From positions 7,407,501-7,471,500 of the forward strand of contig NC_092581.1 of the NCBI RefSeq assembly GCF_037975245.1: a DNA stretch of 64,000 nucleotides. The letters are read 5' to 3'. How positions within the stretch are numbered: the first letter of the stretch is position 1; each line of letters starts with the position of its first letter. The stretch comes from Apostichopus japonicus. Taxonomy: Eukaryota > Echinodermata > Holothuroidea > Aspidochirotida > Stichopodidae. Positions 14,063 to 28,000 of the stretch are shown piece by piece. A program made the position numbers and the translations under genes. The notes below the pieces were generated by a model. That model had not been told where the DNA came from, did no database searches, and saw nothing but the letters and a program-made list of their open reading frames with translations.

Positions 14063-17000
14063 GGTACGGAACATTCGATTAATCGGTAACGAACATTCGA
14101 TTGATCGGTACCGCACATTCGATTGATCGGTACGGAACATTCGTTTGATCGGTACGTGACATTCGATTGATCGGTACCGCACATTCGATTGATCGGTACC
14201 GCACATTCGATTGATCGGTACGGAACATTCGATTAATCGGTAACGAACATTCGATTGATCGGTACCGCACATTCGATTGATCGGTACGGAACATTCGTTT
14301 GATCGGTACGGGACATTCGATTGATCGGTACCGCACATTCGATTATTCAGTACGGAACATTCGATTGATCGGTACGGCACATTCGATTGGTCGGTACGGA
14401 ACATTCGATTGATCGGTACGGAATATTCGTTTGATCGGTACTGCACATTCGATTGATCGGTACGGAACATTCGATTGATCGGTACGGAACATTCGATTGA
14501 TCGGTACGGAACATTCGATTGATCGGTACGGAACATTCGATTGATCGGTACGGAATATTCGTTTGATCGGTACTGCACATTCCATTGATCGGTACCGCAT
14601 TTTCCATTGATCAGTGCCGCACATTCGATTAATCGGTAACGAACTTTCGATTGATCGGTACGGAACATTCGATTGATCAATACCGAACATTCGATTGATC
14701 GGTACCGCACATTCGATTGATCGGTACCGCACATTCGATTGATCGGTACGGAACATTCGATTGATCGGTACCGCACATTCGATTGATCGGTACCGTACAT
14801 TCGATTAATCGGTACCACACATTCGATTGATCGGTACGGCACATTCGATTGGTCGGTACGGAACATTCGATTGATCGGTACGGAATATTCGTTTGATCGG
14901 TACTGCACATTCGATTGATCGGTACGGAACATTCGATTGATCGGTACGGAACATTCGATTGATCGGTACGGAACGTTCGATTGATCGGTACGGAATATTC
15001 GATTAATCGGTAACGAACATTCGATTGATCGGTACCGCATTTTCCATTGATCAGTGCCGCACATTCGATTGATCGGTAACGAACTTTCGATTGATCGGTA
15101 CGGAACATTCGATTGATCAATACCGAACATTCGATTGATCGGTATCGCACATTCGATTGATCGGTACCGCACATTCGATTGATCGGTACGGAACATTCGA
15201 TTTATCGGTACCGCACATTCGATTGATCGGTACCGTACATTCGATTAATCGGTACCACACATTCGATTGATCGGAACGGAACTTTCGATTGATCGGTACC
15301 GTACATTCGATTGATCGGTACCGCACATTCGATTGATCGGTACGGAACATTCGATTAATCGGGAACGAACATTCGATTGATCGGTATCGCACATTCGATT
15401 GATCGGTACGGAACATTCGATTGATCGGTACCGTACATTCGAATGATCGGTACGGAACATTCGATTGATCGGTACCGCACATTCGATTGATCGGTACGGA
15501 ACATTCGATTAATCGGTAACGTACATTCGATTGATCGGTACCGCACATTCGATTGATCGGCACCGCACATTCGATTGATCGGTACGGAACATTCGATTGA
15601 TCGGTACGGAACATTCGATTGATCGGTACGGAACATTCGATTGATCGGTACGGAACATTCGATTGATCGGTACCGTACATTCGATTAATCGGTACCACAT
15701 ATTCGATTGATCGGTACCGTACAATCGATTGATCGGTACTGCACATTCGATTGATCGGTACCGTACATTCGATTAATCGGTAACGAACATTCGATTGATC
15801 GGTACCGCACATTCGATTGATCGCCACCGCACATTCGATTGATCGGTGCGGAACATTCGATTTATCGGTACCGCACATTGGATTGATCGTTACGGAACAT
15901 TCGATTGATCGGTACGGAACATTCGATTGATCGGTACCGCTCATTCGATTGATCGGTACGGAACATTCTATTGATCGGTACGGAACATTCGATTGATCGG
16001 TACTACAAATTCGATTGATCGGTACCGTACATTCGATTGATCGGTACCGCACATTCGATTGATCGGTACGGAACATTCGATTGATCGGTACCGCATATTC
16101 GATTGATCGGTACGGAACATACGATTGATCGGTACGGAACATTCGATTGATCGGTACTACACATTCGATTGATCGGTACCGTACATTCGATTGATCGGAA
16201 CCGCACATTCGATTGATCGGTGCGGAACATTCGATTGATCGGTACGGAACATTCGATTGATCGGTACCGCACATTCGATTGATCGGTACCGCACATTCGA
16301 TTGATCGGTACCGTACATTCGATTAATCGGTACTACACATTCGATTGATCGGTACGGAACATTCGATTGATCGGTACGGAACATTCGATTAATCGGTAAC
16401 GAACATTCGATTGATCGGTACCGCACATTCGATTGATCGGTACGGAACATTCGTTTGATCGGTACGTGACATTCGATTGATCGGTACCGCACATTCGATT
16501 GATCGGTACCGCACATTCGATTGATCGGTACGGAACATTCGATTAATCGGTAACGAACATTCGATTGATCGGTACGGAACATTCGATTGATCGGTACGGA
16601 ACATTCGATTGATCGGTACTACACATTCGATTGATCGGTACCGTACATTCGATTGATCGGAACCGCACATTCGATTGATCGGTGCGGAACATTCGATTGA
16701 TCGGTACGGAACATTCGATTGATCGGTACCGCACATTCGATTGATCGGTACCGCACATTCGATTGATCGGTACCGTACATTCGATTAATCGGTACTACAC
16801 ATTCGATTGATCGGTACGGAACATTCGATTGATCGGTAACGAACATTCGATTGATCGGTACCGCACATTCGATTGATCGGTACGGAACATTCGTTTGATC
16901 GGTACGTGACATTCGATTGATCGGTACCGCACATTCGTTTGATCGGTACGTGACATTCGATTGATCGGTACCGCACATTCGATTGATCGGTACCGCACAT

Positions 17001-20000
17001 TCGATTGATCGGTACGGAACATTCGATTAATCGGTAACGAACATTCGATTGATCGGTACCGCACATTCGATTGATCGGTACGGAACATTCGTTTGATCGG
17101 TACGGGACATTCGATTGATCGGTACCGCACATTCGATTATTCAGTACGGAACATTCGATTGATCGGTACGGCACATTCGATTGGTCGGTACGGAACATTC
17201 GATTGATCGGTACGGAATATTCGTTTGATCGGTACTGCACATTCGATTGATCGGTACGGAACATTCGATTGATCGGTACGGAACATTCGATTGATCGGTA
17301 CGGAACATTCGATTGATCGGTACGGAACATTCGATTGATCGGTACGGAATATTCGTTTGATCGGTACTGCACATTCCATTGATCGGTACCGCATTTTCCA
17401 TTGATCAGTGCCGCACATTCGATTAATCGGTAACGAACTTTCGATTGATCGGTACGGAACATTCGATTGATCAATACCGAACATTCGATTGATCGGTACC
17501 GCACATTCGATTGATCGGTACCGCACATTCGATTGATCGGTACGGAACATTCGATTGATCGGTACCGCACATTCGATTGATCGGTACCGTACATTCGATT
17601 AATCGGTACCACACATTCGATTGATCGGTACGGAACATTCGATTGATCGGTACCGTACATTCGATTGATCGGTACCGCATATTCGATTGATCGGTACGGA
17701 ACATTCGATTGATCGGTACGGAACATTCGATTGATCGGTACCGCACATTCGATTGATCGGTACGGAACATTCGATTGATCGGTACGGAACATTCGATTGA
17801 TCGGTACTACAAATTCGATTGATCGGTACCGTACATTCGATTGATCGGTACCGCACATTCGATTGATCGGTACGGAACATTCGATTAATCGGTAACGAAC
17901 ATTCGATTGATCGGTACCGCACATTCGATTGATCGGTACGGAACATTCGTTTGATCGGTACGTGACATTCGATTGATCGGTACCGCACATTCGATTGATC
18001 GGTACCGCACATTCGATTGATCGGTACGGAACATTCGATTAATCGGTAACGAACATTCGATTGATCGGTACCGCACATTCGATTGATCGGTACGGAACAT
18101 TCGTTTGATCGGTACGGGACATTCGATTGATCGGTACCGCACATTCGATTATTCAGTACGGAACATTCGATTGATCGGTACGGCACATTCGATTGGTCGG
18201 TACGGAACATTCGATTGATCGGTACGGAATATTCGTTTGATCGGTACTGCACATTCGATTGATCGGTACGGAACATTCGATTGATCGGTACGGAACATTC
18301 GATTGATCGGTACGGAACATTCGATTGATCGGTACGGAACATTCGATTGATCGGTACGGAATATTCGTTTGATCGGTACTGCACATTCCATTGATCGGTA
18401 CCGCATTTTCCATTGATCAGTGCCGCACATTCGATTAATCGGTAACGAACTTTCGATTGATCGGTACGGAACATTCGATTGATCAATACCGAACATTCGA
18501 TTGATCGGTACCGCACATTCGATTGATCGGTACCGCACATTCGATTGATCGGTACGGAACATTCGATTGATCGGTACCGCACATTCGATTGATCGGTACC
18601 GTACATTCGATTAATCGGTACCACACATTCGATTGATCGGTACGGCACATTCGATTGGTCGGTACGGAACATTCGATTGATCGGTACGGAATATTCGTTT
18701 GATCGGTACTGCACATTCGATTGATCGGTACGGAACATTCGATTGATCGGTACGGAACATTCGATTGATCGGTACGGAACGTTCGATTGATCGGTACGGA
18801 ATATTCGATTAATCGGTAACGAACATTCGATTGATCGGTACCGCATTTTCCATTGATCAGTGCCGCACATTCGATTGATCGGTAACGAACTTTCGATTGA
18901 TCGGTACGGAACATTCGATTGATCAATACCGAACATTCGATTGATCGGTATCGCACATTCGATTGATCGGTACCGCACATTCGATTGATCGGTACGGAAC
19001 ATTCGATTTATCGGTACCGCACATTCGATTGATCGGAACGGAACATTCGATTGATCGGTACCGTACATTCGATTGATCGGTACCGCACATTCGATTGATC
19101 GGTACGGAACATTCGATTAATCGGGAACGAACATTCGATTGATCGGTATCGCACATTCGATTGATCGGTACGGAACATTCGATTGATCGGTACCGTACAT
19201 TCGATTGATCGGTACGGAACATTCGATTGATCGGTACCGCACATTCGATTGATCGGTACGGAACATTCGATTAATCGGTAACGTACATTCGATTGATCGG
19301 TACCGCACATTCGATTGATCGGCACCGCACATTCGATTGATCGGTACGGAACATTCGATTGATCGGTACGGAACATTCGATTGATCGGTACGGAACATTC
19401 GATTGATCGGTACGGAACATTCGATTGATCGGTACCGTACATTCGATTAATCGGTACCACATATTCGATTGATCGGTACCGTACATTCGATTGATCGGTA
19501 CTGCACATTCGATTGATCGGTACCGTACATTCGATTAATCGGTAACGAACATTCGATTGATCGGTACCGCACATTCGATTGATCGGTACCGCACATTCGA
19601 TTGATCGCCACCGCACATTCGATTGATCGGTACGGAACATTCGATTTATCGGTACCGCACATTGGATTGATCGTTACGGAACATTCGATTGATCGGTACG
19701 GAACATTCGATTGATCGGTACCGCTCATTCGATTGATCGGTACGGAACATTCTATTGATCGGTACGGAACATTCGATTGATCGGTACTACAAATTCGATT
19801 GATCGGTACCGTACATTCGATTGATCGGTACCGCACATTCGATTGATCGGTACGGAACATTCGATTGATCGGTACCGCATATTCGATTGATCGGTACGGA
19901 ACATTCGATTGATCGGTACGGAACATTCGATTGATCGGTACTACACATTCGATTGATCGGTACCGTACATTCGATTGATCGGAACCGCACATTCGATTGA

Positions 20001-21641
20001 TCGGTGCGGAACATTCGATTGATCGGTACGGAACATTCGATTGATCGGTACCGCACATTCGATTGATCGGTACCGCACATTCGATTGATCGGTACCGTAC
20101 ATTCGATTAATCGGTACTACACATTCGATTGATCGGTACGGAACATTCGATTGATCGGTACCGCACATTCGATTGATCGGTACGGAACAATCGATTAATC
20201 GGTAACGAACATTCGATTGATCGGTACCGCACATTCGATTGATCGGTACGGAACATTCGTTTGATCGGTACGTGACATTCGATTGATCGGTACCGCACAT
20301 TCGATTGATCGGTACCGCACATTCGATTGATCGGTACGGAACATTCGATTAATCGGTAACGAACATTCGATTGATCGGTACCGCACATTCGATTGATCGG
20401 TACGGAACATTCGTTTGATCGGTACGGGACATTCGATTGATCGGTACCGCACATTCGATTATTCAGTACGGAACATTCGATTGATCGGTACGGCACATTC
20501 GATTGGTCGGTACGGAACATTCGATTGATCGGTACGGAATATTCGTTTGATCGGTACTGCACATTCGATTGATCGGTACGGAACATTCGATTGATCGGTA
20601 CGGAACATTCGATTGATCGGTACGGAACATTCGATTGATCGGTACGGAACATTCGATTGATCGGTACGGAATATTCGTTTGATCGGTACTGCACATTCCA
20701 TTGATCGGTACCGCATTTTCCATTGATCAGTGCCGCACATTCGATTAATCGGTAACGAACTTTCGATTGATCGGTACGGAACATTCGATTGATCAATACC
20801 GAACATTCGATTGATCGGTACCGCACATTCGATTGATCGGTACCGCACATTCGATTGATCGGTACGGAACATTCGATTGATCGGTACCGCACATTCGATT
20901 GATCGGTACCGTACATTCGATTAATCGGTACCACACATTCGATTGATCGGTACGGAACATTCGATTGATCGGTACCGTACATTCGATTGATCGGTACCGC
21001 ATATTCGATTGATCGGTACGGAACATTCGATTGATCGGTACGGAACATTCGATTGATCGGTACCGCACATTCGATTGATCGGTACGGAACATTCGATTGA
21101 TCGGTACGGAACATTCGATTGATCGGTACTACAAATTCGATTGATCGGTACCGTACATTCGATTGATCGGTACCGCACATTCGATTGATCGGTACGGAAC
21201 ATTCGATTAATCGGTAACGAACATTCGATTGATCGGTACCGCACATTCTATTGATCGGTACGTAACATTCGTTTGATCGGTACGGGACATTCGATTGATC
21301 GGTACCGCACATTCGATTATTCAGTACGGAACATTCGATTGATCGGTACAGCACATTCGATTGGTCGGTACGGAACATTCGATTGATCGGTACGGAATAT
21401 TCGTTTGATCGGTACTGCACATTCGATTGATCGGTACTTAACATTCGATTGATCGGTACGGAACATTCGATTGATCGGTACGGAACATTCGATTGATCGG
21501 TACGGAACATTCGATTGATCGGTACGGAATATTCGTTTGATCGGTACTGCACATTCGATTGATCGGTACCGCATTTTCCATTGATCAGTGCCGCACATTC
21601 GATTAATCGGTAACGAACTTTCGATTGATCGGTACGGAACA
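11170..21641. repeat. 476-monomer HOR (10,472 bp), copy 1, full length
   Basis: The variant series beginning at the GGTGCGGAAC monomer at about 11,180 recurs at 21,642 (offset 10,472 bp, 476 monomers) and again at 25,031 (offset 13,861 bp). Near the right end the offset to the third copy is 13,597 bp. Inside the unit a shorter module carrying ATTATTCAG, ATTGGTCGG, five consecutive TACGGAAC monomers and ATTTTCC recurs at about 14.34, 17.14, 18.15 and 20.46 kb. The intervals are 127, 46 and 105 monomers, so the unit is itself built by nested duplication. It carries one extra TACCGCAC monomer at about 19,570-19,591 that is absent at the equivalent places near 9.73, 13.47, 15.80 and 33.19 kb, so a gain here is the simpler reading. 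Confidence 0.85.
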
Positions 21642-24600
21642 TTCGATTGATCGGTGCGGAACATTCGATTGATCGGTACGGAACATTCGATTGATCGGTA
21701 CCGCACATTCGATTAATCGGTACCGCACATTCGATTGATCGGTACCGTACATTCGATTAATCGGTACTACACATTCGATTGATCGGTACGGAACATTCGA
21801 TTGATCGGTACCGCACATTCGATTGATCGGTACGGAACATTCGATTAATCGGTAACGAACATTCGATTGATCGGTACCGCACATTCGATTGATCGGTACG
21901 GAACATTCGTTTGATCGGTACGTGACATTCGATCGATCGGTACCGCACATTCGATTGATCGGTACCGCACATTCGATTGATCGGTACGGAACATTCGATT
22001 AATCGGTAACGAACATTCGATTGATCGGTACCGCACATTCGATTGATCGGTACGGAACATTCGTTTGATCGGTACGGGACATTCGATTGATCGGTACCGC
22101 ACATTCGATTATTCAGTACGGAACATTCGATTGATCGGTACGGCACATTCGATTGGTCGGTACGGAACATTCGATTGATCGGTACGGAATATTCGTTTGA
22201 TCGGTACTGCACATTCGATTGATCGGTACGGAACATTCGATTGATCGGTACGGAACATTCGATTGATCGGTACTGCACATTCGATTGATCGGTACGGAAC
22301 ATTCGATTGATCGGTACCGTACATTCGTTTGATCGGTACTGCACATTCGATTGATCGGTACCGCATTTTCCATTGATCGGTGCCGCACATTCGATTGATC
22401 GGTAACGAACTTTCGATTGATCGGTACGGAACATTCGATTGATCAATACCGAACATTCGATTGATCGGTACCGCACATTCGATTGATCGGTACCGCACAT
22501 TCGATTGATCGGTACGGAACATTCGATTGATCGGTACCGCACATTCGATTGATCGGTACCGTACATTCGTTTAATCGGTACCACACATTCGATTGATCGG
22601 TACGGAACATTCGATTGATCGGTACCGTACATTCGATTGATCGGTACCGCACATTCGATTGATCGGTACGGAACATTCGATTGATCGGTACGGAACATTC
22701 GATTGATCGGTACCGCACATTCGATTGATCGGTACGGAACATTCGATTGATCGGTACTACAAATTCGATTGATCGGTACCGTACATTCGATTGATCGGTA
22801 CCGCACATTCGATTGATCGGTACGGAACATTCGATTAATCGGTAACGAACATTCGATTGATCGGTACCGCACATTCGATTGATCGGTACGTAACATTCGT
22901 TTGATCGGTACGGGACATTCGATTGATCGGTACCGCACATTCGATTATTCAGTACGGAACATTCGATTGATCGGTACGGCACATTCAATTGGTCGGTACG
23001 GAACATTCGATTGATCGGTACGGAATATTCGTTTGATCGGTACTGCACATTCGATTGATCGGTACGGAACATTCGATTGATCGGTACGGAACATTCGATT
23101 GATCGGTACGGAACGTTCGATTGATCGGTACGGAATATTCGATTAATCGGTAACGAACATTCGATTGATCGGTACCGCATTTTCCATTGATCAGTGCCGC
23201 ACATTCGATTGATCGGTAACGAACTTTCGATTGATCGGTACGGAACATTCGATTGATCAATACCGAACATTCGATTGATCGGTATCGCACATTCGATTGA
23301 TCGGTACCGCACATTCGATTGATCGGTACGGAACATTAGATTTATCGGTACCGCACATTCGATTGATCGGTACCGTACATTCGATTAATCGGTACCACAC
23401 ATTCGATTGATCGGAACGGAACATTCGATTGATCGGTACCGTACATTCGATTGATCGGTACCGCACATTCGATTGATCGGTACGGAACATTCGATTAATC
23501 GGGAACGAACATTCGATTGATCGGTATCGCACATTCGATTGATCGGTACGGAACATTCGATTGATCGGTACCGTACATTCGATTGATCGGTACGGAACAT
23601 TCGATTGATCGGTACCGCACATTCGATTGATCGGTACGGAACATTCGATTAATCGGTAACGTACATTCGATTGATCGGTACCGCACATTCGATTGATCGG
23701 TACCGCACATTCGATTGATCGGTACGGAACATTCGATTAATCGGTAACGAACATTCGATTGATCGGTACCGCACATTCGATTGATCGGTACGGAACATTC
23801 GTTTGATCGGTACGGGACATTCGATTGATCGGTACCGCACATTCGATTATTCAGTACGGAACATTCGATTGATCGGTACGGCACATTCGATTGGTCGGTA
23901 CGGAACATTCGATTGATCGGTACGGAATATTCGTTTGATCGGTACTGCACATTCGATTGATCGGTACGGAACATTCGATTGATCGGTACGGAACATTCGA
24001 TTGATCGGTACGGAACATTCGATTGATCGGTACGGAACATTCGATTGATCGGTACGGAATATTCGTTTGATCGGTACTGCACATTCCATTGATCGGTACC
24101 GCATTTTCCATTGATCAGTGCCGCACATTCGATTAATCGGTAACGAACTTTCGATTGATCGGTACGGAACATTCGATTGATCAATACCGAACATTCGATT
24201 GATCGGTACCGCACATTCGATTGATCGGTACCGCACATTCGATTGATCGGTACGGAACATTCGATTGATCGGTACCGCACATTCGATTGATCGGTACCGT
24301 ACATTCGATTAATCGGTACCACACATTCGATTGATCGGTACGGAACATTCGATTGATCGGTACCGTACATTCGATTGATCGGTACCGCATATTCGATTGA
24401 TCGGTACGGAACATTCGATTGATCGGTACGGAACATTCGATTGATCGGTACCGCACATTCGATTGATCGGTACGGAACATTCGATTGATCGGTACGGAAC
24501 ATTCGATTGATCGGTACTACAAATTCGATTGATCGGTACCGTACATTCGATTGATCGGTACCGCACATTCGATTGATCGGTACGGAACATTCGATTAATC

Positions 24601-25030
24601 GGTAACGAACATTCGATTGATCGGTACCGCACATTCTATTGATCGGTACGTAACATTCGTTTGATCGGTACGGGACATTCGATTGATCGGTACCGCACAT
24701 TCGATTATTCAGTACGGAACATTCGATTGATCGGTACAGCACATTCGATTGGTCGGTACGGAACATTCGATTGATCGGTACGGAATATTCGTTTGATCGG
24801 TACTGCACATTCGATTGATCGGTACTTAACATTCGATTGATCGGTACGGAACATTCGATTGATCGGTACGGAACATTCGATTGATCGGTACGGAACATTC
24901 GATTGATCGGTACGGAATATTCGTTTGATCGGTACTGCACATTCGATTGATCGGTACCGCATTTTGAAATTGATCAGTGCCGCACATTCGATTAATCGGT
25001 AACGAACTTTCGATTGATCGGTACGGAACA
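21642..25030. repeat. 476-monomer HOR, copy 2, internally deleted
   Basis: From 21,642 to about 23,675 this copy follows 11,170-13,203 at an offset of 10,472 bp. From about 23,675 to 25,030 it follows 20,287-21,641 at an offset of 3,388 bp. The two ends of the long unit are therefore fused, with 7,084 bp (exactly 322 monomers) missing. The fusion lies within ordinary TACCGCAC monomers and leaves the 22-bp phase intact, as expected for unequal exchange between aligned monomers. It also carries the only 23-bp monomer in the window, at about 24,962. Confidence 0.85.
24961..24983. repeat. 23-bp monomer, private one-base insertion
   Basis: The marker monomer reads ATTTTGAAATTGATCAG here instead of ATTTTCCATTGATCAG, with one extra base and altered neighbours. 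The equivalent monomers of copies 1 (about 21,570) and 3 (about 35,172) have the normal 22-bp form. This is the only insertion in the window and shifts the array phase by +1. Confidence 0.9.
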
Positions 25031-28000
25031 TTCGATTGATCGGTGCGGAACATTCGATTGATCGGTACGGAACATTCGATTGATCGGTACCGCACATTCG
25101 ATTAATCGGTACCGCACATTCGATTGATCGGTACCGTACATTCGATTAATCGGTACTACACATTCGATTGATCGGTACGGAACATTCGATTGATCGGTAC
25201 CGCACATTCGATTGATCGGTACGGAACATTCGATTAATCGGTAACGAACATTCGATTGATCGGTACCGCACATTCGATTGATCGGTACGGAACATTCGTT
25301 TGATCGGTACGTGACATTCGATCGATCGGTACCGCACATTCGATTGATCGGTACCGCACATTCGATTGATCGGTACGGAACATTCGATTAATCGGTAACG
25401 AACATTCGATTGATCGGTACCGCACATTCGATTGATCGGTACGGAACATTCGTTTGATCGGTACGGGACATTCGATTGATCGGTACCGCACATTCGATTA
25501 TTCAGTACGGAACATTCGATTGATCGGTACGGCACATTCGATTGGTCGGTACGGAACATTCGATTGATCGGTACGGAATATTCGTTTGATCGGTACTGCA
25601 CATTCGATTGATCGGTACGGAACATTCGATTGATCGGTACGGAACATTCGATTGATCGGTACTGCACATTCGATTGATCGGTACGGAACATTCGATTGAT
25701 CGGTACCGTACATTCGTTTGATCGGTACTGCACATTCGATTGATCGGTACCGCATTTTCCATTGATCGGTGCCGCACATTCGATTGATCGGTAACGAACT
25801 TTCGATTGATCGGTACGGAACATTCGATTGATCAATACCGAACATTCGATTGATCGGTACCGCACATTCGATTGATCGGTACCGCACATTCGATTGATCG
25901 GTACGGAACATTCGATTGATCGGTACCGCACATTCGATTGATCGGTACCGTACATTCGTTTAATCGGTACCACACATTCGATTGATCGGTACGGAACATT
26001 CGATTGATCGGTACCGTACATTCGATTGATCGGTACCGCACATTCGATTGATCGGTACGGAACATTCGATTGATCGGTACGGAACATTCGATTGATCGGT
26101 ACCGCACATTCGATTGATCGGTACGGAACATTCGATTGATCGGTACTACAAATTCGATTGATCGGTACCGTACATTCGATTGATCGGTACCGCACATTCG
26201 ATTGATCGGTACGGAACATTCGATTGATCGGTACGGAACATTCGATTGATCGGTACGGAACGTTCGATTGATCGGTACGGAATATTCGATTAATCGGTAA
26301 CGAACATTCGATTGATCGGTACCGCATTTTCCATTGATCAGTGCCGCACATTCGATTGATCGGTAACGAACTTTCGATTGATCGGTACGGAACATTCGAT
26401 TGATCAATACCGAACATTCGATTGATCGGTATCGCACATTCGATTGATCGGTACCGCACATTCGATTGATCGGTACGGAACATTAGATTTATCGGTACCG
26501 CACATTCGATTGATCGGTACCGTACATTCGATTAATCGGTACCACACATTCGATTGATCGGAACGGAACATTCGATTGATCGGTACCGTACATTCGATTG
26601 ATCGGTACCGCACATTCGATTGATCGGTACGGAACATTCGATTAATCGGGAACGAACATTCGATTGATCGGTATCGCACATTCGATTGATCGGTACGGAA
26701 CATTCGATTGATCGGTACCGTACATTCGATTGATCGGTACGGAACATTCGATTGATCGGTACCGCACATTCGATTGATCGGTACGGAACATTCGATTAAT
26801 CGGTAACGTACATTCGATTGATCGGTACCGCACATTCGATTGATCGGCACCGCACATTCGATTGATCGGTACGGAACATTCGATTGATCGGTACGGAACA
26901 TTCGATTGATCGGTACGGAACATTCGATTGATCGGTACGGAACATTCGATTGATCGGTACCGTACATTCGATTAATCGGTACCACATATTCGATTGATCG
27001 GTACCGTACATTCAATTGATCGGTACTGCACATTCGATTGATCGGTACCGTACATTCGATTAATCGGTAACGAACATTCGATTGATCGGTACCGCACATT
27101 CGATTGATCGCCACCGCACATTCGATTGATCGGTACGGAACATTCGATTTATCGGTACCGCACATTGGATTGATCGTTACGGAACATTCGATTGATCGGT
27201 ACGGAACATTCGATTGATCGGTACCGCTCATTCGATTGATCGGTACGGAACATTCTATTGATCGGTACGGAACATTCGATTGATCGGTACTACAAATTCG
27301 ATTGATCGGTACCGTACATTCGATTGATCGGTACCGCACATTCGATTGATCGGTACGGAACATTCGATTGATCGGTACCGCATATTCGATTGATCGGTAC
27401 GGAACATTCGATTGATCGGTACGGAACATTCGATTGATCGGTACTACACATTCGATTGATCGGTACCGTACATTCGATTGATCGGAACCGCACATTCGAT
27501 TGATCGGTACGGAACATTCGATTGATCGGTACGGAACATTCGATTGATCGGTACCGCACATTCGATTGATCGGTACCGCACATTCGATTGATCGGTACCG
27601 TACATTCGATTAATCGGTACTACACATTCGATTGATCGGTACGGAACATTCGATTGATCGGTACCGCACATTCGATTGATCGGTACGGAACATTCGATTA
27701 ATCGGTAACGAACATTCGATTGATCGGTACCGCACATTCGATTGATCGGTACGGAACATTCGTTTGATCGGTACGTGACATTCGATTGATCGGTACCGCA
27801 CATTCGATTGATCGGTACCGCACATTCGATTGATCGGTACGGAACATTCGATTAATCGGTAACGAACATTCGATTGATCGGTACCGCACATTCGATTGAT
27901 CGGTACGGAACATTCGTTTGATCGGTACGGGACATTCGATTGATCGGTACCGCACATTCGATTATTCAGTACGGAACATTCGATTGATCGGTACGGCACA

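Noticed and set aside
17599-19068. Minus-strand open frame of 489 residues, duplicated at 31,218-32,687
   Set aside because: This too is pure repeat translation. It is duplicated because the 476-monomer HOR is duplicated, not because a gene family is present.
20107-21708. Long minus-strand open frame of 533 residues, with an equivalent at 33,704-35,305
   Set aside because: It consists only of the 22-residue period forced by the satellite. Overlapping frames in other phases read the same peptide, there is no unique domain or signal, and its ends coincide with ordinary TTAATC variants.
24961-24983. Possible insertion scar of a mobile element
   Set aside because: Only one base is added and there is no target-site duplication or foreign sequence. 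A simple mutation or a read error explains it.
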